Part shown: positions 1-5,002 of the stretch, piece after piece
Numbering within the stretch: the stretch's first letter is position 1
Layout: every line of letters begins with the position of its first letter
Origin: Myxococcales bacterium
Lineage (GTDB): Bacteria; Myxococcota; Polyangia; Polyangiales; Polyangiaceae
DNA: 5,724 nt
Direction of reading: 5' to 3'
NCBI GenBank assembly: GCA_020430865.1
Contig: JAGQIY010000875.1
Coordinates: 1-5,724, forward strand
Notes under the pieces: generated by a model
The model's database searches: none
Seen by the model: only the letters and a program-made list of their open reading frames with translations
What the model was told of the DNA's origin: nothing
Translations under genes and position numbers: made by a program

Positions 1-1
1 C

Positions 2-151
2 GCGGAGCTCGAGTACGGCGACGCGCCGAGCGATGCCACGGAGGTGCGCCCGGCGCTGGTGCCGGAGAGCGACGAGGACGATGACGACGACGCGATGGTG
101 GTGGACGAGGACGCACTGTTGGTGGACGAGGACGAGCTCCTGATGGAGTAG
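2..151 (+). CDS. C-terminal fragment of an unidentified protein with an acidic tail
   Basis: Only the last 49 codons lie in the window; the gene enters from the left and ends at TAG 149-151. The visible part has no recognisable domain. It begins AELEYGDAPSDATEV and becomes extremely acidic: an SDEDDDDDAM run is followed by two copies of a 7-residue unit, VDEDALL and VDEDELL, then ME. The frame is supported by the in-frame 21-nt repeat (101-121 and 122-142), by codon use like the neighbouring genes, and by a strong hairpin about 30 nt after the stop. Acidic tails of this kind are usually flexible and can bind basic proteins, nucleic-acid-binding partners or cations, but the role here is unknown. 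The gene converges on the vWA lipoprotein gene. Confidence 0.75.
   Translation, partial: AELEYGDAPSDATEVRPALVPESDEDDDDDAMVVDEDALLVDEDELLME
101..142 (+). repeat. Tandem 21-nt coding repeat (VDEDxLL x2)
   Basis: Two adjacent in-frame 21-nt units (101-121, 122-142) share an identical first 13 nt, GTGGACGAGGACG, and diverge after that. They encode VDEDALL and VDEDELL in the acidic tail of the left-edge gene. The most likely origin is a local in-frame duplication. Confidence 0.7.
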
Positions 152-174
152 CGCCGCTCGTGGCGACCTCCCGA

Positions 175-196
175 CTGCAGGCCCGCTGCAGGCCCG
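175..196. repeat. Perfect tandem 11-nt repeat feeding the terminator stem
   Basis: CTGCAGGCCCG occurs twice with no gap (175-185 and 186-196). The second copy is the left arm of the hairpin at 184-213. The first copy could pair with the same right arm, giving an alternative stem with a larger loop. Confidence 0.8.
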
Positions 197-213
197 GCAC
201 CGGGCCTGCGGCG
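184..213. terminator. GC-rich hairpin between convergent genes, probable bidirectional terminator
   Basis: The arms GCAGGCCCGG (188-197) and CCGGGCCTGC (200-209) are perfectly complementary. The stem extends outward through 184-187 and 210-213 (three GC pairs and one G-T), giving about 13-14 bp with a tiny loop. It starts 33 nt after the stop of the left-edge gene and ends 10 nt beyond the stop of the convergent vWA gene, so it could serve both. There is no T-run on either side, so it is not a classical Rho-independent terminator. A stable hairpin that protects 3' ends is equally possible. Confidence 0.6.
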
Positions 214-223
214 ACTCGAGGGC

Positions 224-1423
224 TCAGCGCGGTACGGCGGGCTCAGAGGCGCAGCCAAACAGGATGTCGACCCGCGCCTGCTCTCCCGCGGCTTGGATGC
301 GAGTGCAGGTCTGTGGGCAGACGTAGATCTTCGTCGGGCTCGACGGGTTGTCGTAGTACCAGCCGTCGACCACGTTGGCGCACTCGGCGGCCGAGCCGAC
401 TCGACCGAAGCTCTCACCGTTGCCGCTTCCCGGGGGGAAGTACTGCACATTGACCTTGTTCTTGTCGAAGGTCTCGCCCTGGGGCGGCGCGGGGATGGCC
501 CACTCGCAAGCCAGCTTGCTCCCCACGATGACCGACTGACCCACGCGGGTGAACACCGCCACGAAGCCCTGCTCCTGTTCGCAGAGGTTGCCCTTCTCGC
601 CGCCGGTCATGTCGGCCAGGTCTCGGTAGACGGTGCCGACATCCGCGGTGAGGGCGATGCCGCCGGATCCGCAGCAAGGGTCCGTGCCGCCGCCCAGGCA
701 GGCGAATGGACCGGGCTTGGTGAAGCCGTAGACGCCGTGGAACGTGTAGCTCGAGTAGAGCGGATCCACACCGGCGAGAAGTGGCGCGAAGGCCGCGTCG
801 AACTCCGCGGCGGTCATCGCGGAGTCGTCGTCACTGATCACCACGACGTGCTTCGACGCGCCGGCGCGCAGCATCGACTTGTAGCTGTCGAACTCCTCGA
901 TCAGGATCTGCAGCGCGTTGCTGCTGCCCACCTCGCGGTTGTCGTGCAGGAAGTTCGGCGGGTTCGAGTCCGCAGGACACTGCCCAGAGCCGAGGGGTGT
1001 CGGGGCGCAGATGCCATTGCTGTCGTTGCTGTCTGCGCTGATCAGCACCACGTGGTAATCGATCCCCACGGAAGCAATGCCATTGGAGAAGTTGTTGATG
1101 GCGGACTGCACGAAGCCCGCCTCGGCGGTCATGCTGCCCGAGTTGTCGACCACGAAGATGATGTCAGCCGGCTGCAGCTTGTTGTCCGCGGTTTGATTGA
1201 AGCTCTGACAGGCAGCGTCGGAGGTCAGCCCACCGCTGCCGCCGTTGCCACCACCGTCGAGTAGACCGCCTCCGAAACCGTCTCCGCCCTGACCGCTGCC
1301 GCCCTGGCCGCTACCGCCCTGACCGCTGCCGCCATTGCCCACGCCGCTTCCGCTGCCGCCTCCGGCGGAGCAGCCCACGGCGATCGCCACCCCCAGACCA
1401 GCCAGTATCCAGCTCTTCACCAC
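224..1423 (-). CDS. vWA-domain lipoprotein with Gly-rich linker
   Basis: Predicted secreted, lipid-anchored protein of 399 residues. The GTG at 1423 (or the adjacent GTG at 1420) is chosen as the start because AAGGGA lies 6-9 nt upstream and it yields a clean lipoprotein signal, (V)KSWILAGLGVAIAVGC, with lipobox AVGC and lipidated Cys18. The residue after Cys is Ser, which by the E. coli +2 rule favours the outer membrane. Residues 19-70 form a Gly/Ser/Gln linker with three perfect GGSGQ units. The vWA domain follows: FVVDNSGSM at 90-98 is the DxSxS metal-site motif, and VISDDDS at 195-201 is the expected later acidic strand end. Twelve further cysteines after the signal, an even number, suggest disulfides. 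The C-terminal part (GWYYDNP, KIYVCPQTC, ILFGC) resembles vWA lipoproteins I recall from Polyangia. The partner is unknown; vWA domains generally mediate metal-dependent protein binding. ATG 1462 is an alternative start with a weaker ribosome site. Confidence 0.92.
   Translation of the reverse strand: MVKSWILAGLGVAIAVGCSAGGGSGSGVGNGGSGQGGSGQGGSGQGGDGFGGGLLDGGGNGGSGGLTSDAACQSFNQTADNKLQPADIIFVVDNSGSMTAEAGFVQSAINNFSNGIASVGIDYHVVLISADSNDSNGICAPTPLGSGQCPADSNPPNFLHDNREVGSSNALQILIEEFDSYKSMLRAGASKHVVVISDDDSAMTAAEFDAAFAPLLAGVDPLYSSYTFHGVYGFTKPGPFACLGGGTDPCCGSGGIALTADVGTVYRDLADMTGGEKGNLCEQEQGFVAVFTRVGQSVIVGSKLACEWAIPAPPQGETFDKNKVNVQYFPPGSGNGESFGRVGSAAECANVVDGWYYDNPSSPTKIYVCPQTCTRIQAAGEQARVDILFGCASEPAVPR
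1274..1333 (-). repeat. 15-nt coding repeat encoding GGSGQ linker units
   Basis: Three perfect GGSGQ units (1289-1333) and a fourth degenerate unit, GGDGF (1274-1288), lie in the linker between lipidated Cys and vWA domain. The nucleotide copies differ only at synonymous positions, so copy number could change in frame by slippage. The repeat probably serves as a flexible tether. Confidence 0.8.
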
Positions 1424-1429
1424 GCGCGT

Positions 1430-1435
1430 TCCCTT
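1430..1435 (-). promoter_or_regulatory. Ribosome binding site deciding the vWA start
   Basis: On the minus strand AAGGGA lies 6 nt before GTG 1423 and 9 nt before GTG 1420. The ATG at 1462 lacks a comparable purine-rich site at normal spacing, which is why the shorter form is preferred. Confidence 0.55.
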
Positions 1436-1480
1436 GCCAATCCAAGCCTGCCGGGACTTCATGCCCAGCCAAGTCCGGCA

Positions 1481-1510
1481 ACTGTAACGCGACTCGAGGA
1501 TACGCCCCAA
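1481..1510 (-). promoter_or_regulatory. Candidate sigma-70-type promoter for the vWA gene
   Basis: Minus strand: TTGGGG (1510-1505, TTG of the -35 consensus), an 18-nt spacer, then TACAGT (1486-1481, fits TAnnnT). The predicted transcript start near 1474 would leave a leader of about 50 nt containing the AAGGGA site. It lies upstream of all three plausible starts. Consensus match only. Confidence 0.4.
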
Positions 1511-1525
1511 CGCCAATCGGGCGTT
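1509..1525. promoter_or_regulatory. Inverted repeat overlapping the -35 region of the vWA promoter
   Basis: AACGCC (1509-1514) and GGCGTT (1520-1525) are perfect inverted 6-mers around a 5-nt spacer. The left arm overlaps the candidate -35 element by two bases. It may be an operator, or a 3' hairpin of the upstream ldcA transcript, although no T-run follows on the minus strand. Confidence 0.35.
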
Positions 1526-1679
1526 TGCCTGGCACGAGGCCTCGCGGGGGCCCAGCGCAGCTACGAGCGGGGCCAGCGAGGACCAGTGGGTCTCACCCCC
1601 AAACCAGGCTGGACCCACCGAGGCGCGAGCTGCCACCGATCCCGCGCGCTCGATTTCGCTCGGGGTGGGGGGAGAGAGC

Positions 1680-2606
1680 TCAGCGCGGCGGCGTGAGCCA
1701 GAGATCGTCCCCTTCGAGGCGTGCCCAGCTGCCCAGCACCAGCGAGCGATTGAGGTTGCCGTGGCCCACGGGCAAGTCAGCCAGTACCGGGACCGAGAGC
1801 TGCCCGAGACGCTCCCGGAGCACGCTCTCGGCGCTCACCCCGTAGCGCCCCGCGGGGCAAGCCAGGAACTCACCCAGCACCACACCGCGCACACCAGCGA
1901 GGTCCCCGGACTGCAGGAGCGCCGTCAGCATGCGGTCGATGTGATACGGCGGCTCACTGACCTCTTCGAGGAGCAGGATGCACGGATCGGGCAGGCAGAG
2001 GCGGCGGGCGGCGCTGTGTACCGAGAGCAGCGTGAGGTTGCCCCCGCACAGGCTGCCTTCGGCGACGCCCGGCGTCAGTGCGCGCAGGGAGTAGTGCTCC
2101 TCGTAGCTCGTGCGCTCCAGGACGTCGAACCACTCGCGGTGGCGCGGCAGCCAGCCACGCCCGAGGCCGGCGCAGTTGTGCCCGTGCAGCGTGGCCACGC
2201 GCTGGCGGAGCGCTTCGAGGTGCATGACCGTGATGTCGCTGAACCCGACCAACCACTTCGGGTGGGCGCGCAGGGCCGTCCAGTCGATGTCGGCGGCGAT
2301 GCGGCTCAATCCGTAGCCACCTCGGGCGGCGATCACGGCGTCGAGCGCAGGGTCGTTCAAGGCCGCTTGAAGCTCCTCTCGGCGGCGCCGGTCGTCACCG
2401 GCGAGGAAGCCATGCGGTCGGAACATGTCTCGCGCGAACGTGACCCGATAGCGCTCGGACAGCGCGGCGAGGCCACGCCACACCAGGGTGTGATCGAATG
2501 GCCCCGAAGGTGCGACGACACGCACCCGAGCACCGGGCCGAAGCGGGCCTGGTAGCAGCCAGGGGAGTGGCCCGTCGGTCGCTGCACGCTGCCTGGTGCC
2601 CTGCAT
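1680..2606 (-). CDS. ldcA: LD-carboxypeptidase (murein tetrapeptide carboxypeptidase, S66 family)
   Basis: Protein of 308 residues, normal for the LdcA/MccF family. LdcA enzymes act in the cytoplasm, removing the terminal D-Ala from L,D-linked murein tetrapeptides so the tripeptide can be recycled; MccF relatives cleave microcin C-type peptides instead. Visible motifs in order: RVVAPSGPF at 29-37 (first strand), AARGGYGLSR at 94-103, VGFSDIT at 120-126 with nucleophile Ser123, GGNLTLL at 188-194, LLLEEVSEPPYHIDRML at 211-227 with Glu214, and LPVGHGN at 278-284 with His282. The Glu-to-His spacing of 68 equals that I recall for P. aeruginosa LdcA (217/285) and E. coli MccF (243/311). No signal peptide is seen. 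ATG 2606 is chosen because it precedes the first conserved strand by the usual distance; no good Shine-Dalgarno is visible. Further extension would run into the divergent acyltransferase gene. MccF-like substrate use cannot be excluded. Confidence 0.94.
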   Translation of the reverse strand: MQGTRQRAATDGPLPWLLPGPLRPGARVRVVAPSGPFDHTLVWRGLAALSERYRVTFARDMFRPHGFLAGDDRRRREELQAALNDPALDAVIAARGGYGLSRIAADIDWTALRAHPKWLVGFSDITVMHLEALRQRVATLHGHNCAGLGRGWLPRHREWFDVLERTSYEEHYSLRALTPGVAEGSLCGGNLTLLSVHSAARRLCLPDPCILLLEEVSEPPYHIDRMLTALLQSGDLAGVRGVVLGEFLACPAGRYGVSAESVLRERLGQLSVPVLADLPVGHGNLNRSLVLGSWARLEGDDLWLTPPR

Positions 2607-2631
2607 GAGCGCAGGGTGCCCCGGCTCGGAC

Positions 2632-2661
2632 GGCCTGGAAAAGTGTTTTCCCCCCAAGGCC
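2632..2661. promoter_or_regulatory. Interrupted dyad in the divergent promoter region, candidate operator
   Basis: The core GGAAAA (2637-2642), GTG, TTTTCC (2646-2651) is a perfect inverted repeat. It is flanked by a second matched pair, GGCCT (2632-2636) and AGGCC (2657-2661), offset by a 5-nt CCCCA interruption. It lies between ldcA (start 2606) and the acyltransferase gene (start 2689) and is the most AT-rich patch of the region. Its position suits a site that affects both divergent promoters; the binding protein is unknown. Confidence 0.45.
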
Positions 2662-2673
2662 TCGACGACAACG

Positions 2674-2681
2674 GGTAGAGT
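2674..2681 (+). promoter_or_regulatory. GGTAGAGT: -10 element or ribosome site before GTG 2689
   Basis: TAGAGT (2676-2681) fits a TAnnnT -10 element and ends 7 nt before GTG 2689, the geometry of a leaderless transcript. Alternatively GGTAGAG (2674-2680) could act as a weak Shine-Dalgarno 8 nt before the same GTG. Both readings favour 2689 over ATG 2701. No convincing -35 is seen. Confidence 0.35.
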
Positions 2682-2688
2682 CGATTGG

Positions 2689-3666
2689 GTGCCTGACTCG
2701 ATGCGAGGTGTTCCCGGCTCTGCGCAGAACCCAGGCGCGCTGCTGCGCCATCCGCTGCTTGCGCGCCTCACGGACTTCGCCGCCCAGGACGTGATCCCAC
2801 GAGCCCAGCGGGCGTATGGCTCGGCCCGCGAGAGCTTCGAAGATGCCACGGTTCGCGTGCTGGGGAGCGATTTCGACGCCCGCATCGAGCAGCTGCGAGC
2901 GCGCTACCAGCGCATGGGGGGTGATCCCTTCGGGCTCGATCCGGAGACCGCCAAGCTCGCCCTCGGCATCGTCTCGATCTTCCATCGGGTGTACTTCCGT
3001 GCGGATGTGCACGGGGTCGAGAACGTGCCATCCGGGAGAGTGCTCTTGGTGGCCAATCACTCGGGCCAGGTCCCAATCGACGGCGTGATCATCGGCGCCA
3101 GCATGTTCCTCGACGGTGAGCCGCCGCGAGTGATCCGCGCGATGGTCGAGAAGTGGGTGCAGACGCTGCCCTACGTCAACGTGCTGTTTCGCAGTCTGGG
3201 ACAGGTGGTCGGCGTACCGGAGAACTGCCGCCGCTTGCTCGAATTGGGTGAGATGATTCTGGTCTTCCCCGAGGGCACACGAGGGATCTCCAAGCCCTTC
3301 AGTCAGCGCTACCAGCTTCAGGACTTCGGTCTGGGTTTCATGCGCCTGGCGATCGAGACGGACACGCCGATCGTGCCCGTGGCGGTGGTCGGCGCCGAGG
3401 AGCAGTACGTCAATCTCGGCAACTTCGAGCTGCTGGCGCGCGCGATGGGAATGCCGGTGGCTCCGGTCGTGCCGCAGTGGTTCATTCCGGGCCTGCAGAT
3501 GCCGCTCCCCACGAAGTACCGGCTGCACTTCGGGGAGCCCATGCGCTTCTCGGGTGATCCCGACGACGACGACTCGGTGATCGAGGAGAAGGTGTATCTG
3601 GTGCGGCAGACGATTCAGGCGTTGATCGACCGCGGACTGCGGGAGCGACCATCGGTGTTCTGGTGA
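2689..3666 (+). CDS. PlsC/MGAT-like lysophospholipid acyltransferase family protein
   Basis: Protein of 325 residues, predicted membrane-associated enzyme that transfers a fatty acyl group to a glycerolipid or related acceptor. Residues 1-115 are a helical N-terminal extension. The acyltransferase core begins with VLLVANHSGQVPID at 118-131; His124 and Asp131 are the likely catalytic pair, with six intervening residues rather than the classic HX4D. VFPEGTRG at 192-199 is the glycerophosphate-binding block, and PIVPVAVVGAEE at 227-238 is the later conserved block. No strong transmembrane helix is seen, so peripheral attachment is likely. The exact substrate cannot be read from sequence. GTG 2689 is preferred because of the upstream GGTAGAGT; ATG 2701 would remove only four residues. 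It is the first gene of a coupled run, its TGA overlapping the SDR start by 4 nt. The pairing suggests both act on the same lipid or envelope molecule. Confidence 0.93.
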   Translation: MPDSMRGVPGSAQNPGALLRHPLLARLTDFAAQDVIPRAQRAYGSARESFEDATVRVLGSDFDARIEQLRARYQRMGGDPFGLDPETAKLALGIVSIFHRVYFRADVHGVENVPSGRVLLVANHSGQVPIDGVIIGASMFLDGEPPRVIRAMVEKWVQTLPYVNVLFRSLGQVVGVPENCRRLLELGEMILVFPEGTRGISKPFSQRYQLQDFGLGFMRLAIETDTPIVPVAVVGAEEQYVNLGNFELLARAMGMPVAPVVPQWFIPGLQMPLPTKYRLHFGEPMRFSGDPDDDDSVIEEKVYLVRQTIQALIDRGLRERPSVFW

Positions 3667-4721
3667 GCATGGACCGAGACGACGCGATGCAAGCCGACTT
3701 GGAGGAGGGCACCGACGATCGCCGCCAGGGGGACCGGCGTCAGGGCGGCCGTCGACTCAGCGACTCGGCCAGCTTCCTGTCGGAGCGGCTCTCCGCTGGG
3801 CCGGTCGTGATCACGGGGATCTGCGGGCGCCTCGGCAGGCGTCTCGCGCGTCAGCTGCATCGCGACCGTCCAGTGATCGGGGTGGACCGGCGCCCGTTTC
3901 ACGATCGCCCCAAGGACATCGAGTTCCACCAGCTGGATATCCGCCGCAAGAAGGCCCAGGACATCTTCCGCAACGGGGACATCGCGGCGCTGGTTCACCT
4001 GGGAGTGATGCACAACCCGAGGGGTAACAGCGAGGAGCATCACTCGTGGAACGTCACCGGCTTCCAGAAGATGCTCGAGTGGGTGAGGCGCTACAACGTG
4101 CCGAAGCTCGTGCTGATCTCGAGCGCCAACGTGTACGGACCTCGCCCGGACAACCCTCAGTTCCTCACGGAAGAGGCGCCGCTGCTGGGCGCGGGCGCGT
4201 TCAGCGAGATCCGGGATCTGGTCGAGCTGGACATGCTCGCGCAGTCCTTCTTCTGGAAGCATCCACAGACGGAGACCGTGGTGCTTCGGCCGACCCACAT
4301 CCTGGGCACGGTGCGCAATGCGCCCAGCAACTACCTGCGCCTCAAGGTGGTCCCGACCCTGATGGGCTTCGACCCGATGATCCAGGTGGTCCATCAGGAC
4401 GACGTCGTGCAAGCCATCCGCTTGGCGTTGCGCCCTGGTGCGCGAGGGATCTTCAACGTCGCCGGCCCCGCGCCGGTCGCGCTCGGTCAGGCGCTTCGCA
4501 CCCTCGGGCGCGCTACCCTGCCGCTGCCACATGCGGTCGCACGGCGTGGTATTGAGCGCCTGTGGAATCTACGCATGACCTCCTTCCCCGCGCCGGAGCT
4601 GGACTACATTCGCTACGTCTGCATGGTCGACGACAGCCGCGCCAGAGAGGTGCTTGGCTACGAGTCGCGCTTCGACCTCACCTCGACGCTCAAGGCGGTG
4701 GACGAGGAGCGCTGGGTTTGA
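3663..4721 (+). CDS. Extended SDR (NAD-dependent epimerase/dehydratase fold) with atypical active site
   Basis: Protein of 352 residues from GTG 3663, whose GTGA overlaps the preceding stop; ATG 3669 is an alternative start. Residues 1-45 form a charged extension with a DRRQG-DRRQG-GRR repeat at 19-31. The Rossmann fold starts at VVITGICGRLGRR (48-60), with TGxxGxxG at 51-58; GVDRRP at 73-78 follows the second strand. LISSANVYG at 151-159 carries the usual SDR serine (Ser154 by alignment with GalE). The YxxxK pair is replaced: the frame of YxxxKxxxE falls on Phe180, Arg184 and Glu188. Later features are VVLRPTHILG (206-215), HQDDVVQAI (244-252) and FNVAGP (264-269), typical of extended SDRs. 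NAD(P) binding is likely; catalysis by the standard Tyr/Lys mechanism is not. A sugar-nucleotide epimerase label would be an over-call. The gene is coupled to an acyltransferase upstream and a lipoprotein downstream, implying an envelope or lipid role. Confidence 0.92.
   Translation: MSMDRDDAMQADLEEGTDDRRQGDRRQGGRRLSDSASFLSERLSAGPVVITGICGRLGRRLARQLHRDRPVIGVDRRPFHDRPKDIEFHQLDIRRKKAQDIFRNGDIAALVHLGVMHNPRGNSEEHHSWNVTGFQKMLEWVRRYNVPKLVLISSANVYGPRPDNPQFLTEEAPLLGAGAFSEIRDLVELDMLAQSFFWKHPQTETVVLRPTHILGTVRNAPSNYLRLKVVPTLMGFDPMIQVVHQDDVVQAIRLALRPGARGIFNVAGPAPVALGQALRTLGRATLPLPHAVARRGIERLWNLRMTSFPAPELDYIRYVCMVDDSRAREVLGYESRFDLTSTLKAVDEERWV
4704..4709 (+). promoter_or_regulatory. Ribosome binding site for the TTG start at 4718
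   Basis: GAGGAG lies inside the last codons of the SDR gene, 8 nt before TTG 4718. It is the best Shine-Dalgarno match in the window and decides the start of the first small lipoprotein, whose signal peptide begins exactly there. Confidence 0.6.
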
Positions 4722-5002
4722 GCCGCGGAGGAGCGCTGGCGATCCTGCTCGTCGGTTGCGCCTGCTGGGGCTGCGACGCGCTCGGCGGTGGTGGAGAGCG
4801 TGCTCCGTCCCCCTCCGCGATCACCGAACCAGCGCCTCGCGCCCTGGGCGCGCACGCTGCATCCCAGCTGCCGCTCGACGGCGGCACCGTGGGGAGCCTG
4901 CGGGAGCAGGATCCGGACCCGCTCGCGCCGGAGCAGGCGCCAGACGGCGAGGCTCCCGCCGTGCCTCCGCCGGCGACGCCGGACGCTGGGGTGGCGCTGT
5001 GA
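4718..5002 (+). CDS. Small putative lipoprotein, Pro/Ala-rich
   Basis: Protein of 94 residues of unrecognised family. The TTG at 4718 overlaps the SDR stop (TTGA) and has GAGGAG 8 nt upstream. From this start the N-terminus is a compact lipoprotein signal, MSRGGALAILLVGC, with a textbook LVGC lipobox and lipidated Cys14; Cys16 and Cys19 follow closely. The mature 81 residues are low-complexity and probably disordered, rich in Pro, Ala, Gly and acidic residues, ending PPPATPDAGVAL. No enzymatic motif is visible. The residue after Cys is Ala, compatible with outer-membrane sorting by E. coli rules. The gene is third of four in the acyltransferase/SDR cluster and overlaps the next gene by 4 nt. 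An upstream extension of the frame into the SDR gene is possible on paper but would hide the signal peptide. Real translation is likely; the function is unknown. Confidence 0.72.
   Translation: MSRGGALAILLVGCACWGCDALGGGGERAPSPSAITEPAPRALGAHAASQLPLDGGTVGSLREQDPDPLAPEQAPDGEAPAVPPPATPDAGVAL

Larger units (their letters stand above)
1424..1679. other. Intergenic spacer between ldcA and the vWA gene
   Basis: These 256 nt separate two genes on the minus strand. A minus-strand open frame extends through most of it from ATG 1636, but I do not read it as coding: it lacks a credible product and would bury the lipoprotein signal. The spacer holds the candidate promoter, the inverted repeat at 1509-1525, a dyad at 1451-1478 (CCGGGACTT and AAGTCCGG), and a larger stem of GTGGGTC (1586-1592) with GACCCAC (1612-1618) that may end ldcA transcription. 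The spacing and promoter suggest that the two genes are separately controlled. Confidence 0.5.

Noticed and set aside
293..1264. 323-codon open frame on + strand opposite the vWA gene
   Set aside because: It is antisense to a protein with a clear lipobox and vWA motifs. Its translation is an Arg/Val/Ala-rich composition typical of GC-bias shadows, with no domain.
1586..1618. GTGGGTC/GACCCAC stem as a definite ldcA terminator
   Set aside because: Only 7 bp with a 19-nt loop and no T-run; kept as a possibility within the spacer entry, not called as a terminator.
1424..1636. N-terminal extension of the vWA protein from ATG 1636
   Set aside because: It would put 71 residues before an obvious lipoprotein signal peptide. 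The candidate promoter and AAGGGA site both lie inside this stretch.
2607..2885. N-terminal extension of LdcA to 2885
   Set aside because: The added residues lack family similarity and are antisense to the acyltransferase start; the conserved LdcA N-terminus begins just after ATG 2606.
2395..3528. 377-codon minus-strand frame across ldcA and the acyltransferase gene
   Set aside because: Rich in His/Arg/Ala with no motif, out of frame with ldcA and opposite a well-supported enzyme; a shadow frame.
3615..4532. 305-codon minus-strand frame opposite the SDR gene
   Set aside because: Antisense shadow of a gene with an intact Rossmann motif; no recognisable product.
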